Positions 16,416-26,048 of a stretch of DNA of 41,316 nucleotides are shown one piece after another. The stretch is from an uncultured Phocaeicola sp. GTDB taxonomy: Bacteria > Bacteroidota > Bacteroidia > Bacteroidales > Bacteroidaceae. Both the position numbers and the translations under genes were made by a program. Under the pieces are notes generated by a model. That model searched no databases and was not told where the DNA came from. It worked only from the letters and a program-made list of their open reading frames with translations. The stretch spans positions 1-41,316 of the forward strand of contig CALUIE010000017.1 of assembly GCA_944320605.1 (NCBI GenBank), written 5' to 3'. Within the stretch, counting starts at the first letter, position 1; each line of letters starts with the position of its first letter.

Positions 16416-17897
16416 TTAAAGTTTTTCCAAATATTCTACCCAACGTCCGTAAGCGTCAGCATAAGCAGCGGCATCACTCAGTTTCGGTTCGATAACTTCA
16501 AGTTTTTCGAGTGTTGCAAATGCCTCGTTATTATCCTTATAGATACCTGCTCCCATACCGGCACCTTTGGCTGCACCTACAGAACCGTCAGTATCATACA
16601 ATTCAATTGTAGCACCTGTCACTCCGGCCAATGTCTCACGGAATATAGGGCTGAGGAACATATTGGCATGTCCTGCATGGATTTTCTGTACATCCATACC
16701 CATGCCCTTCATAATATCTATACCATATTTAAAAGAGAACACAATTCCTTCTTGTGCTGCACGTATAATATGGTTGCGTGTATGAAGATTAAAGTTTACA
16801 CCATTTATAGAGCATCCTACTTCCTTGTTCTGAAGCATACGTTCAGCGCCATTACCGAAAGGCAATATACTAACGCCACCCGAACCTATAGGAGCCTGAG
16901 CTGCCAGATTATTCATTTCAGCGTATGAAACACCTTCAGGAACAACTGTACGCTTGATCCATGAGTTCAATATACCTGTACCGTTGATACACAGCAACAC
17001 ACCGAGACGTGTCTGTTCTTCTGTATGGTTGACATGAGCGAAAGTATTTACTCTTGATTTAGGATCGTAGTTCACTTTACCGTTTACACCATATACAACT
17101 CCTGAAGTACCTGCTGTAGAAGCTATTTCACCAGGATTGAATACATTAAGTGACAATGCATTGTTAGGCTGGTCTCCGGCACGATATGTAACAGGAATAC
17201 CTTCTTTCAGTCCCAATTCCTGTGCTGCAGCTGCAGTAACTCTACCCTGTTCTGAGAAAGTCGGTTTGATGTCTGCGATGATTGACTTGTCGAAGCCGTA
17301 ATAATCCATAAGGAAGTCGGCCACACGGTTGTTCTTGAAATCCCAGAACATTCCTTCTGACAATCCTGATACTGTAGTACAGATCTCGCCTGTCAATCGC
17401 ATTGCGATGTAATCGCCCGGAAGCATTATCTTATATATCTTCTCGAATATTTCCGGTTCGTTTTCTTTTATCCATGCAAGCTTTGATGCAGTAAAGTTAC
17501 CCGGAGAGTTCAGCAAATGAGACAGACATTTCTCTTCGCCTATTGTTTCGAACGCCTTTTGTCCGTATGGGACAGCTCTTGAGTCGCACCATATAATAGC
17601 AGGACGAAGAACATTCTGATTTTTATCTACACATACAAGTCCGTGCATCTGATAAGAAATACCAATCGCCTTGATATCTTCAGCCTTAACTCCGGACTCT
17701 GCCATTATTGCCTTAGTGGAAAGTTTGAGGTTTTCCCACCAGTTTGCAGGTTCCTGTTCTGCCCATCCCTGTTTAACTGCTATAATAGCCGCTTCAGTTT
17801 TAGGATAAAAAGCAGAAGCTACACACTTGCCAGTAACGGCATTTACCAAACTCGCCTTAACAGACGAACTACCAATATCATATCCTAATAAATACAT
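16416..17897 (-). CDS. xylB: Xylulokinase
   Basis: A 493-residue FGGY-family carbohydrate kinase. The N-terminal phosphate loop (LLGYDIGSSSVKASLV), the QMHGLVCVD segment, the catalytic-base region YRAGDQPNNALSLN and the C-terminal ATP-site block (GAAKGAGMGAG) are all present, and length is normal. It phosphorylates D-xylulose to D-xylulose 5-phosphate. It starts 17 bp after xylR ends and precedes xylA, so the three are surely cotranscribed. Confidence 0.95.
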   Translation of the reverse strand: MYLLGYDIGSSSVKASLVNAVTGKCVASAFYPKTEAAIIAVKQGWAEQEPANWWENLKLSTKAIMAESGVKAEDIKAIGISYQMHGLVCVDKNQNVLRPAIIWCDSRAVPYGQKAFETIGEEKCLSHLLNSPGNFTASKLAWIKENEPEIFEKIYKIMLPGDYIAMRLTGEICTTVSGLSEGMFWDFKNNRVADFLMDYYGFDKSIIADIKPTFSEQGRVTAAAAQELGLKEGIPVTYRAGDQPNNALSLNVFNPGEIASTAGTSGVVYGVNGKVNYDPKSRVNTFAHVNHTEEQTRLGVLLCINGTGILNSWIKRTVVPEGVSYAEMNNLAAQAPIGSGGVSILPFGNGAERMLQNKEVGCSINGVNFNLHTRNHIIRAAQEGIVFSFKYGIDIMKGMGMDVQKIHAGHANMFLSPIFRETLAGVTGATIELYDTDGSVGAAKGAGMGAGIYKDNNEAFATLEKLEVIEPKLSDAAAYADAYGRWVEYLEKL

Positions 17898-17914
17898 GTT
17901 ATTATGGTTTTAGA

Positions 17915-18637
17915 TTATCTTCTTGTCTTATTATATATTTTCTTGTCAAACTTGTAATATCTTGCCGCTCTATGGGATACGCCTTGCTGATATTCATCCA
18001 TCGGTATTACATATTCCATCATCATAATCTTCTTATGAAAGTTCCTCACATCTATCTGCTTGCCATACAAAACTTCGTAAAGGACTCTCAACTGTAATGC
18101 CGTAAACTTCCTTGGAAGCAAATCGAATAAGCAAGAAGGATTGAATTCCACATACTGACGTATAAATTTCATAGCCTCTTCTATTATAAGGTTATGGTCG
18201 AACGCAAGATCTTTTACTTCGTTCAATGGAACCCATTCAGCCTGGAAATTATCAAGATTTTTATTAAGTGCCCTGTCTATCTTTACCAGAGAAAGATAAG
18301 CAATCGTAACAATACGTTCCACTTTTGCCTTTTCTGCCCTTTCGAGCCATCTTACATCTTTTGGATTCTTAGTTCTGTCCTTCGAGCCAAATGCCTTAAA
18401 CTGCATCAGATTTACATTCTTCAAACCAGTCAATTCATTTAATACCCTCAACGCCGCACCATCTAAATCCTCATCCATATAAATAAGGCTACCCGGTAAT
18501 TTCATATCGTGAAAAACTTCCCCGCTATCCTCTCCTATACGTCTGAGCAAAAGGACTCTAAGTTGTTCACCGTCGAATCCAATCACGACACAGTCAACAG
18601 AAATATGATTGTTAGCTAAAGGCATTTTGTGTTCCAT
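17915..18637 (-). CDS. xylR: Nudix-type transcriptional regulator of xylose use (NrtR family XylR)
   Basis: A 240-residue protein with an N-terminal Nudix-fold domain (about 10-150) and a C-terminal winged helix domain (about 160-235, with LLPRKFTALQLRVLYEVLYG and SHRAARYYKFD). This is the NrtR arrangement; in Bacteroides, members of this family lead the xylose operon. The Nudix box is degenerate: the REUxEExGU stretch reads RVLNELTGL (64-72), with Val65 and Leu69 in place of two Glu. The domain probably senses a sugar phosphate rather than hydrolysing a nucleotide. It heads the operon and probably regulates itself. An in-frame Met5 is an alternative start. Confidence 0.88.
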   Translation of the reverse strand: MEHKMPLANNHISVDCVVIGFDGEQLRVLLLRRIGEDSGEVFHDMKLPGSLIYMDEDLDGAALRVLNELTGLKNVNLMQFKAFGSKDRTKNPKDVRWLERAEKAKVERIVTIAYLSLVKIDRALNKNLDNFQAEWVPLNEVKDLAFDHNLIIEEAMKFIRQYVEFNPSCLFDLLPRKFTALQLRVLYEVLYGKQIDVRNFHKKIMMMEYVIPMDEYQQGVSHRAARYYKFDKKIYNKTRR

Positions 18638-19018
18638 ACTATCTATGTGATTATCGTTTCCTGATGCAAATAAAACGCATTATTTTTGATTATACAAGAA
18701 ATAAAATAAAAAAATAATCAAGTATATATATCTAATTTTCAGATATATACATATCATAAATATTACAATATCACAATTTATACTTTTCATAAAATATACA
18801 ATATGTAATTTATATTACTCTGATAAATTACAGACTTAGCATAACAATCTCAGCAAATTATTTATATTACAGATATTTACACAACTGTTACATTAGCATT
18901 ACAACGCATAGTTATTGTATTTTTCACGCATAAAATATTATTACACAAATTGACCGGACTACAGATTAATGAAAGTATATATCATGATTTGTTAAATATT
19001 ACAAACAGAACCACGAAA
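18638..19018. promoter_or_regulatory. AT-rich 381-bp control region upstream of the xyl operon
   Basis: No gene is seen here. The stretch lies between the xylR start and the lptG terminator. It contains eight TTACA motifs (TGTAA on the operon strand) at 18763, 18828, 18867, 18877, 18888, 18899, 18941 and 18999. Four of them (18867-18903) are spaced 10, 11 and 11 bp, one DNA turn each, as expected for tandem binding of a response-regulator-like activator. No convincing TAnnTTTG box was found for xylR. The nearest is an imperfect T-rich match ending in ATTTGC around 18664-18671 on the reverse strand. Confidence 0.5.
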
Positions 19019-19067
19019 TAAAAAAACAACGCTCCGTAAAGCCAAATTAGGCTTTACGGAGCGTTGT
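19019..19067 (-). terminator. Rho-independent terminator of the lon-tgt-lptG operon
   Basis: A perfect 18-bp stem (arms 19026-19043 and 19050-19067) with a 6-nt loop is followed on the reverse strand by a T-run (plus-strand A-run 19019-19025). It lies 24 bp beyond the lptG stop. Confidence 0.93.
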
Positions 19068-19090
19068 CAAAATATCCTCTACGTATTCTG

Positions 19091-20221
19091 TTATTTAGGA
19101 GCTTTTATATACAAATATATCGCAATAAACAAAAATAAAATATTAGGTATCCACACAGCTATTACAGGCGGCACATTACCACTTATGGCAAATGTGGAAG
19201 ATATAGTCTGGAAAAGTATATAAGATGCACTTAATCCCAATCCAACTCCAAGATTAAGCCCCATACCTCCCTTTACTTTCTTGGAAGAAAGTGAAGCTCC
19301 AATAAGAGTCAGAATAAATGCAGCAAACGGAGTTGCAATACGTTTGTAATACTCAACTTCAAATTCCTTTATATTCGCAAATCCACGCCGTTTCTGATTA
19401 TCTATATAAGTCTTCAGTTCAGGACTCGTAAGAGTCTCATACTGGTTTCTGGTAATAAGAAAATCTTGAGGCTCCATTTTTATTATTGTATCAAGTTTTT
19501 CTCCTTTAGTAATAACCTCCTTCATTCCTTTCATTTCCCTTATCATATAATCCCTTACTACCCATCTGTATAACTTTGTAGTATCGTACGTGGCACGTCG
19601 TGCAGTAAGGTGAGAAACCAATTTGTTATCCTCAAACTTGTCAAGTGAAAATCTATATCCGGTAAGGTTATAATTTTCATATCTTTCCATGTATGCTATA
19701 GTCCCTGTATCAACAACAAGCTGAATATTCCTGGCATAATTTACCTTCTTCTTATTCTTGTATTTTGCCTCGAAATCTATTCTCGTAGAACTACCCTTAG
19801 GAATATACTGCGAACTAAGAATATAGCTTCCTATCGCTATAACTGAAGCAGACAAAAAATATGGCACAAGCAACCTCTTGAAACTCATCCCGGTAGAGAA
19901 CATTGCAATTATTTCCGAATTTTCCGCCAGTTTACTTGTGAAAAATATAACCGAAATAAAAATGAAAAGAGGACTGAAAAGATTGGCATAGTAAGGAACA
20001 AAATTCATGTAGTAATCAAAAATGATAGCCTCAACCGGTGCTTTATTATTAATAAAGCTGTCAATGTTTTCATTTATATCGAAGACTACAGAAATAGACA
20101 GAATAAGAGCCAAGGCAAAAAAGAATGTGCCCAAGAACTTCTTCATTATATATCTGTCTATTCGCCTCAACCAAAAACGTTTCAGATATTTATCTTTTAT
20201 TCTTTTCAATTTCTCCTTCAT
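19091..20221 (-). CDS. lptG: LptF/LptG family permease
   Basis: A 376-residue YjgP/YjgQ permease. Three membrane helices near the N-terminus (about 28-50, 72-95 and 118-140) are followed by a periplasmic beta domain (about 145-290) and three C-terminal helices ending KAPK. The first helix has the typical IDRYIMKKFLGTFFFALAL, followed by LAENSEIIAMFSTGMSF, the region that contacts the LptB ATPase. These proteins pull lipopolysaccharide out of the inner membrane. LptF versus LptG cannot be settled here; Bacteroidales usually encode members apart. It follows tgt by 41 bp and ends the lon-tgt-lptG operon. Confidence 0.88.
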   Translation of the reverse strand: MKEKLKRIKDKYLKRFWLRRIDRYIMKKFLGTFFFALALILSISVVFDINENIDSFINNKAPVEAIIFDYYMNFVPYYANLFSPLFIFISVIFFTSKLAENSEIIAMFSTGMSFKRLLVPYFLSASVIAIGSYILSSQYIPKGSSTRIDFEAKYKNKKKVNYARNIQLVVDTGTIAYMERYENYNLTGYRFSLDKFEDNKLVSHLTARRATYDTTKLYRWVVRDYMIREMKGMKEVITKGEKLDTIIKMEPQDFLITRNQYETLTSPELKTYIDNQKRRGFANIKEFEVEYYKRIATPFAAFILTLIGASLSSKKVKGGMGLNLGVGLGLSASYILFQTISSTFAISGNVPPVIAVWIPNILFLFIAIYLYIKAPK

Positions 20222-20262
20222 ATACTGTTATAGAGTTTCAATGGGATTCAGTTATATACAAA

Positions 20263-21393
20263 TCACAGACGAGTGGAAAGACGCTCAACTATAGCAGATT
20301 TCCAGGTTGAAAAATCACCGGCTATAATATGTTTTCTCGCTTCCTTCACAAGCCATAGGTAAAATGCCAGATTATGTATAGAAGCTATCTGTAACGCCAA
20401 CAGTTCCTCCGCATGAAACAAATGACGAAGGTAAGCACGGCTATATAATGTATCAACGTATGAAGCACCGTCAGCCTCGATAGGCGAATAGTCCTTCTCC
20501 CATTTCTTGTTACGCATATTCATTATACCATTCTTGGTAAATAACATTCCGTTTCTTCCATTACGTGTAGGCATTACACAATCGAACATGTCAACGCCTC
20601 GCTCAATACCTTCAAGAATATTTACAGGGGTTCCCACTCCCATTAGATATCTTGGTTTGTCTTTAGGAAGTATTTCATTAACCACCTCTATCATCTCATA
20701 CATCTTTTCCGTAGGTTCACCAACAGCAAGTCCGCCAATAGCATTACCATCAGCATTTTTAGATGCAATATATTCAGCCGAACGCCTACGTAAATCCGGA
20801 TAAACACATCCTTGAACTATAGGGAACAAAGACTGGTTATATCCGTATTTTGGTTCAGTCTCATTAAACCTTGTAATACACCTGTCCAACCATCTATGCG
20901 TAAGCTCCATTGATTTTTTTGCATATTCATAATCAGATGTACCTGGAGCACATTCATCGAATGCCATCATAATGTCTGCTCCTATTGTACGCTCAATGTC
21001 CATAACCTTTTCAGGAGTAAACAAATGTTTTGAGCCGTCAATATGCGAACGGAATTCTACACCTTCCTCACGCATTTTTCTTATACCGGAAAGAGAGAAT
21101 ACCTGAAATCCTCCACTATCCGTCAGCATAGGACGATCAAAGCCGTTAAACTTATGCAATCCTCCTGCACCTTCAATTACATCAAGTCCTGGTCTCAGAT
21201 AAAGATGATATGTATTTCCAAGTATAATCTGCGCTTTTATATCTTCCTTGAGTTCAGGAAGCTGGACACCTTTTACCGTACCCAATGTACCTACAGGCAT
21301 AAATATCGGCGTTTCTATCTGACCATGGTCAGTAGTGATAATTCCTGCTCTTGCATTAGTTTTAGGATCGGTATATTGCAATTCAAATTTCAT
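20263..21393 (-). CDS. tgt: tRNA-guanine transglycosylase lacking the zinc cysteines
   Basis: A 376-residue enzyme of normal length. The catalytic acid in TDSGGFQVFSL (Asp92) and the nucleophile Asp271 in FDCVMPTRNGRNG are present, with the usual GGLAVGEP loop. It exchanges guanine 34 of certain tRNAs for a queuosine precursor (preQ1 in most bacteria). The structural zinc site is changed. Where the family has C-x-C-x2-C before YSRAYLRHL, this protein has Gly309, Ser311 and Asp314; only the His (His340, SIHNL) remains. I recall similar loss in other Bacteroidetes enzymes but cannot verify it here. It lies 24 bp after lon and 41 bp before lptG. Confidence 0.93.
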   Translation of the reverse strand: MKFELQYTDPKTNARAGIITTDHGQIETPIFMPVGTLGTVKGVQLPELKEDIKAQIILGNTYHLYLRPGLDVIEGAGGLHKFNGFDRPMLTDSGGFQVFSLSGIRKMREEGVEFRSHIDGSKHLFTPEKVMDIERTIGADIMMAFDECAPGTSDYEYAKKSMELTHRWLDRCITRFNETEPKYGYNQSLFPIVQGCVYPDLRRRSAEYIASKNADGNAIGGLAVGEPTEKMYEMIEVVNEILPKDKPRYLMGVGTPVNILEGIERGVDMFDCVMPTRNGRNGMLFTKNGIMNMRNKKWEKDYSPIEADGASYVDTLYSRAYLRHLFHAEELLALQIASIHNLAFYLWLVKEARKHIIAGDFSTWKSAIVERLSTRL

Positions 21394-21417
21394 ATATTTC
21401 TTTTAATATGGCTACAA

Positions 21418-23883
21418 TTATTTATCGTCATTATCTTTCTTAGTCTCAGGTATAGTAAGTTTAGGAGCATTCGTAACCACTTCATCTGTCAATGCTATAT
21501 CCAAAACTTCTCTGATATCGTTTACATAATGAAACTTAAGTCCTTTGAGATATATTTCAGGTATATTGTCAATGTCTTTCTTGTTTTCTTTACACAATAT
21601 TATTTCTTCTATTCCTGCACGCTTGGCCGCAAGTATTTTTTCCTTTATACCTCCAACTGGCAATACCCTTCCTCGTAATGTTATTTCACCAGTCATGGCA
21701 AGGCGATTCTTTACTTTTCTTCTTGTAAGCGCAGATGCCAAAGAAGTCACCATTGTTATACCAGCAGACGGACCGTCTTTAGGAATTGCTCCTTCGGGAA
21801 CATGTATATGTATATTCCAGTTTTCGAAAACCTCTTCCGGTATATTCAACAAATCATTATGAGCCTTAAGGTATTCCAACGCAAGCATGGCAGACTCTTT
21901 CATCACATCACCTAAGTTTCCGGTAAGTGTAAGACGGCTTCCTTTTCCTCTGCTAAGGCTCGTCTCTACAAAAAGAATTTCACCGCCAACAGCTGTCCAG
22001 GCCAGTCCTGTTACAACTCCGGCATAATCATTTCCCTGATATTTATCTCTTGAATACTCTATAGGACCAAGACATGCCGGTATATCTTCAGGTTTTAACT
22101 CTTTTGAATCCACTTCCTTACCAAGAGCTATATTATATGCTGTACGCCTCATCACTTTATTGATTTTCTTTTCAAGTTCACGTACACCACTTTCTCTTGT
22201 GTAATTTTCCACAATGAATTCTATCGCAGCTTTGGACAATTTAATGTTATCTTTTGTTAGCCCATTATTTTCCATAGCCTTAGGTATGAGATGTCTTTTG
22301 GCTATTTCCACCTTTTCTTCGGTTATGTATCCGCTAACCTCTATAAGTTCCATTCTGTCAAGCAATGGAGCTGGGATTCCACCCAAATTGTTTGCTGTAG
22401 CAATAAACATCACATTAGACAAATCGTAATCGATATCTATGTAATTATCATGGAATGTTCCATTTTGTTCAGGGTCAAGGACTTCAAGCATAGCCGATGC
22501 AGGATCGCCTTGACTACTACTGCCAAGTTTGTCAATCTCGTCAAGAATTATCACCGGATTTGAAGAACCTGCTTTTATAAGACTTTTTATTATTCTTCCC
22601 GGCATGGCACCGATATAAGTTTTCCTATGTCCTCTTATTTCAGCCTCATCATGCACACCACCTAACGACATTCTGACATATTTTCTTTTTAAAGCCGTAG
22701 CTATAGAACGTCCGAGTGATGTTTTACCCACTCCCGGAGGACCGTAAAGGCAAAGAATAGGCGATTTCATGTCACCCTTCAGTTTCAATACCGCCAAATG
22801 TTCCAATATACGTTCTTTTACTTTTTCAAGACCATAATGATCATGATTCAAAGTTCTTTCCGCAGATTTCAGATTGAAAGATTGTGGGGTATAAACGTTC
22901 CATGGAAGTGCCAAAAGATTTTGCAAGTACGAATACTGTACATTATAATCTGGAGACTGTGGATTGATACGCTCAAGTTTGGTCACTTCTTTCTCGAATA
23001 TATCTGCCACTTCTTTTGACCATTGTTTTTTCTTTCCCTGTGCACGAAGATTATCTATCTCACTTTCTGCCCCGTTACCCAACTCATCCTGAATATTTTT
23101 AAGTTGCTGCTGCAAGAAATACTCACGTTGCTGCTTGTCCAATTCTTCACGGGTACGCATCTGGATATTCTGTTTCAACTTGGCTATCTCAAGCTGTTCG
23201 TTCAAATAACCTATAAGATGAATCGCCCTATCCTTTATATTATCGTGTTTCAGCAGTTCATATTTAGAGCTTACCTCCAAAGGAAAATTGGAACAAATGA
23301 AATTAATTCTAACAGAATCGCCCTCCATATCCCTCAATGCCATAAGGAAATCAGGACCGAGTTCTTCCATACTTTCATGTAACTTCTTCATTACATCAAA
23401 GCATGTACTCATTATGGCCTTAAACTCATTTGTTCTTGGAGCCTTGTTGTTTTCCATAATGGGTTCAGCAGTTCCCATTAGGAACGGATCGGTAGAAGTA
23501 ATTTTCTCAAGTTTTACCTTAGGTCCACCCGTATGGATCAATGCATTTGTCGCTCCCCCAGGCAGTTCTATAATACGGACTATCCTACCAACTACACCGA
23601 GCGGATATAAATCTTCAAATACAGGATTATCTACAGACGCATCTTTCTGAGTGGCAAGGATTATTGGATTTTTTCTTTTATACGCTGATTTTACCAATTC
23701 GAGCGTACTTCTTCTGCCAATAGCCACAGGCATAACTATCTCAGGGAAAATTATCATATTACGCAAAGGCAATACGGGCATTTCACCATTTAATTCATCT
23801 GTAGGCATATCGGACTGATCAATATCTATTTTCGCTATTAAAGCCACTTCTTCTCTCTTATTCTTATTATTATCTTCAGACAT
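21418..23883 (-). CDS. lon: ATP-dependent protease Lon
   Basis: From the ATG at 23883 (MSEDNNKNK) the product has 821 residues. A longer frame from 23913 runs through the promoter region and is rejected. Domains in order: LAN substrate-binding domain (about 30-240), coiled coil (about 240-340, rich in Gln around [15 protein letters not shown]), AAA+ ATPase with Walker [10 protein letters not shown] and Walker [11 protein letters not shown], and the protease domain with Ser706 (KDGPSAGIT) and Lys749 ([11 protein letters not shown]) as the dyad. It degrades damaged and regulatory proteins in the cytoplasm. It is the first gene of lon-tgt-lptG. No heat-shock operator is evident. Confidence 0.97.
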   Translation of the reverse strand: MSEDNNKNKREEVALIAKIDIDQSDMPTDELNGEMPVLPLRNMIIFPEIVMPVAIGRRSTLELVKSAYKRKNPIILATQKDASVDNPVFEDLYPLGVVGRIVRIIELPGGATNALIHTGGPKVKLEKITSTDPFLMGTAEPIMENNKAPRTNEFKAIMSTCFDVMKKLHESMEELGPDFLMALRDMEGDSVRINFICSNFPLEVSSKYELLKHDNIKDRAIHLIGYLNEQLEIAKLKQNIQMRTREELDKQQREYFLQQQLKNIQDELGNGAESEIDNLRAQGKKKQWSKEVADIFEKEVTKLERINPQSPDYNVQYSYLQNLLALPWNVYTPQSFNLKSAERTLNHDHYGLEKVKERILEHLAVLKLKGDMKSPILCLYGPPGVGKTSLGRSIATALKRKYVRMSLGGVHDEAEIRGHRKTYIGAMPGRIIKSLIKAGSSNPVIILDEIDKLGSSSQGDPASAMLEVLDPEQNGTFHDNYIDIDYDLSNVMFIATANNLGGIPAPLLDRMELIEVSGYITEEKVEIAKRHLIPKAMENNGLTKDNIKLSKAAIEFIVENYTRESGVRELEKKINKVMRRTAYNIALGKEVDSKELKPEDIPACLGPIEYSRDKYQGNDYAGVVTGLAWTAVGGEILFVETSLSRGKGSRLTLTGNLGDVMKESAMLALEYLKAHNDLLNIPEEVFENWNIHIHVPEGAIPKDGPSAGITMVTSLASALTRRKVKNRLAMTGEITLRGRVLPVGGIKEKILAAKRAGIEEIILCKENKKDIDNIPEIYLKGLKFHYVNDIREVLDIALTDEVVTNAPKLTIPETKKDNDDK

Positions 23884-23920
23884 ATATCTATTTTGAATTA
23901 TCTGTTTAAACAAACGGCTA

Positions 23921-23928
23921 CAAAGTTA
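23921..23928 (-). promoter_or_regulatory. -7 promoter box for lon
   Basis: The reverse strand reads TAACTTTG (TAnnTTTG), 37 nt upstream of the ATG at 23883. It lies back to back with the promoter for the tRNA methyltransferase gene. Confidence 0.55.
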
Positions 23929-24003
23929 ATGATTATACACATAATAATAAAACATTTTATCTCAAATGTTGTTCATTCGTATATGCAAACCGGACTATTT
24001 GCA

Positions 24004-24011
24004 TATCTTTG
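24004..24011 (+). promoter_or_regulatory. -7 promoter box for trmN6
   Basis: TATCTTTG is a perfect and typical TAnnTTTG box, 22 nt upstream of the ATG at 24034. It shows that the reading frame upstream of 24034 is not translated. Confidence 0.65.
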
Positions 24012-24033
24012 CATAAACTATATTAGTGTAAGA

Positions 24034-24741
24034 ATGGGAAATGAATATTTCAGATTTAAGGAATTTACAATTTGGCAAGACAAATGTGCCATGAAAGTAG
24101 GAACCGATGGAGTATTGCTTGGAGCATGGACAGATACAGACAATACATCAAACATTGCTGACATAGGAACAGGGACAGGCTTAATTGCCATAATGCTTGC
24201 CCAAAAATGTAATGCCCAAATCACCGGAATAGAAATTGACAAAGATGCCGCCTTCCAGGCCAGAGAAAACATGGATAAAACCCCATGGAAAGAAAGATTG
24301 AAAGTAATACAAGAGGATATTAACGAATATTTTCCACATCACGAAGCTGAATTCGACCTGATTGTCTCCAATCCTCCATTTTTTAATGAAAAGACAAAAG
24401 GAAATTCAGAAAAAAGGAACATAGCAAGACATACAGACGGATTAAGTTTTACCATACTGACAAAGGCTGTTTCCTTCATGCTTAAGGATAATGGCAGATT
24501 CAACGTAATTCTACCCACAGCATCTGTTGGAGAATTTATTGGAGAGGCAGTAAAAAATAAATTGAGTCTTACAAAAAAGACAGAAATAATAACAAAACCC
24601 GGAGCCGCTCCTAAAAGAATTATTATGGAATTCATAAAATGCGGTCATAATGACACAACGGAACTATCGCAGATAACACTTTCCGAAAACGGAGAGAAAA
24701 GCAAGGAATATCAATCCTTAACATCCGATTTTTATTTATAA
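24034..24741 (+). CDS. trmN6: tRNA1(Val) adenine-37 N6-methyltransferase
   Basis: From the ATG at 24034 (MGNEYFRFKEFTIWQ) the product has 235 residues. It has a Rossmann-type methyltransferase with the family opening FRFKEFTIWQDKCAMKVGTDGVLLG. The SAM-binding IADIGTGTGLIAIMLAQ follows, and then the catalytic NPPF motif (LIVSNPPFFNE) used for exocyclic amine methylation. The family (E. coli YfiC) methylates A37 of tRNA1Val. It is a single-gene unit, divergent from lon and convergent with the lipid kinase gene. Confidence 0.9.
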   Translation: MGNEYFRFKEFTIWQDKCAMKVGTDGVLLGAWTDTDNTSNIADIGTGTGLIAIMLAQKCNAQITGIEIDKDAAFQARENMDKTPWKERLKVIQEDINEYFPHHEAEFDLIVSNPPFFNEKTKGNSEKRNIARHTDGLSFTILTKAVSFMLKDNGRFNVILPTASVGEFIGEAVKNKLSLTKKTEIITKPGAAPKRIIMEFIKCGHNDTTELSQITLSENGEKSKEYQSLTSDFYL

Positions 24742-24820
24742 CAGTACTAACAGGAAAATAGTTAAATCTTTCAGTAACAGAATTGTTTACTTCCTTAACT
24801 ACATAGATACACTTAGAGCA

Positions 24821-25873
24821 TTATTCCTCCGGTGTATCATTCTTCTTTACAAGTTTTTTCATTATCATGCGATTCATTTCCAACAACTGCCTGTGTTTCT
24901 CTGCTATTGAGGCTGATACCGGTTTGGCTTCAATAAAGTCAGTTATGTGTTGTAATATATTGTGTGGTTCAGGAATGTTTCGTTTTGGTTTTGGCGGGCA
25001 TATTACTTTCAACGACGACGGAATAATCTCAACAACAAGATCTTTCGGCCCCATCATCGGGTCACCGTCAAAATGAAATACCCCTTCTGTAGCCCTATGA
25101 ATAGTTATTTTCCTATCCTTCATAGTTTTTATGCGGCTATTCATATCTATTGTTTTAGTAAACAACTGAAAGGACAACGATGGAACATCGAGAACAGTAA
25201 AAGGTTCAAGAACTGTAATATCCATCATTCCATCTGAAAGAGAGGCCTGAGGGGTAATATATGCGTTGTTCCCATATTGGGAAGCATTTCCACACGCTAT
25301 TAAAAAGGCTTTATATTTGACTGTTCCTTCTGAATTCTCTATCTCGTATGTCTCAGGCTCATAATGAAGACTTTCCTGCAAAGTATTCTCAAGATACGTT
25401 ACAAGTCCTCTTCTTTTCGATCCAGCAAACTTCAAACTTACAAAAGCATCAAATCCAACTCCACATGTACAGAAAAAAGGATGATTGGCAATCTTTCCAT
25501 AATCAATGGAACGCACATTTGCTCTATTAATCACCTGAAGAGCCTTCTTATAATTCATCGGTATATGTAAATGACGAGCCAATCCGTTACCGGAACCACA
25601 AGGTATAATACCCAACGCCGTATCTGAATGAACAAGCGCACGACCTATCTCATTTATAGTACCATCACCACCTATTGCAACTACAAATGACACTTTCTCT
25701 TCTACAGCCTTTCGGGCAATGTCGTAACCATGACCGGCATATTCAGTTTTAATGATTTTAGGATTAAATATATTCCGGTCTATATTAGATTCTACATATT
25801 CAAGTATAGCTTCTTTATCCTGGGTACCCGAAATAGGATTAACTATGAATACAATATCCTCTCTTATGTCCAT
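24821..25873 (-). CDS. Diacylglycerol/sphingosine kinase family lipid kinase
   Basis: From the ATG at 25873 (MDIREDIVFIVNPISG) the product has 350 residues. The frame extends to 25933, but a TAnnTTTG box (25899-25906) lies in that extension. The DAGK catalytic domain shows NPISGTQDKE, the nucleotide-binding GGDGTINEIGRAL and GSGNGLARHL, with a C-terminal beta domain through FHFDGDPMMGP. The family phosphorylates diacylglycerol, sphingoid bases or ceramide. It is divergent from the serine palmitoyltransferase gene 175 bp away; a similar pairing is known to me from B. thetaiotaomicron. A sphingoid base or ceramide substrate is therefore a reasonable inference. Confidence 0.85.
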   Translation of the reverse strand: MDIREDIVFIVNPISGTQDKEAILEYVESNIDRNIFNPKIIKTEYAGHGYDIARKAVEEKVSFVVAIGGDGTINEIGRALVHSDTALGIIPCGSGNGLARHLHIPMNYKKALQVINRANVRSIDYGKIANHPFFCTCGVGFDAFVSLKFAGSKRRGLVTYLENTLQESLHYEPETYEIENSEGTVKYKAFLIACGNASQYGNNAYITPQASLSDGMMDITVLEPFTVLDVPSLSFQLFTKTIDMNSRIKTMKDRKITIHRATEGVFHFDGDPMMGPKDLVVEIIPSSLKVICPPKPKRNIPEPHNILQHITDFIEAKPVSASIAEKHRQLLEMNRMIMKKLVKKNDTPEE

Positions 25874-25898
25874 ATATAGTACACTTTGGTTGTTTATG

Positions 25899-25906
25899 CA
25901 AATGTA
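25899..25906 (-). promoter_or_regulatory. -7 promoter box for the lipid kinase gene
   Basis: The reverse strand reads TACATTTG (TAnnTTTG), 25 nt upstream of the ATG at 25873. It supports the shorter start for the lipid kinase. Confidence 0.55.
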
Positions 25907-25975
25907 ATATATATTTAAATATAAAACTTTCATAATAATATAAATCTTATTTACATGTATAAAAAATGTTCCATA

Positions 25976-26008
25976 TTGTTACCCTTTGTTGATTTTTTAC
26001 TATCTTTG
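25976..26008 (+). promoter_or_regulatory. Promoter of the serine palmitoyltransferase gene
   Basis: TTG at 25976-25978, a 22-nt spacer and TATCTTTG at 26001-26008 make a good Bacteroidetes -33/-7 promoter. A second TTTG at 25985-25988 is too close to serve. Transcription would start about 35 nt before the ATG at 26049. Confidence 0.75.
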
Positions 26009-26048
26009 CAGGCTGTTAAACAACGAAAAAATATCTATTATAATAAAT

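Noticed and set aside
21043-23650. Several plus-strand open frames opposite tgt and lon
   Set aside because: They are antisense to clear genes, with hydrophobic low-complexity translations and no promoter or family match.
23893-24033. N-terminal extension of the tRNA methyltransferase
   Set aside because: It contains the TATCTTTG promoter box and does not look like family sequence. The ATG at 24034 matches the family start.
24760-24800. Hairpin terminator between trmN6 and the lipid kinase gene
   Set aside because: AGTTAA/TTAACT and a GTAA/TTAC inner pair exist, but stems are short, loops are long and there is no T-run on either strand. Too weak to call.
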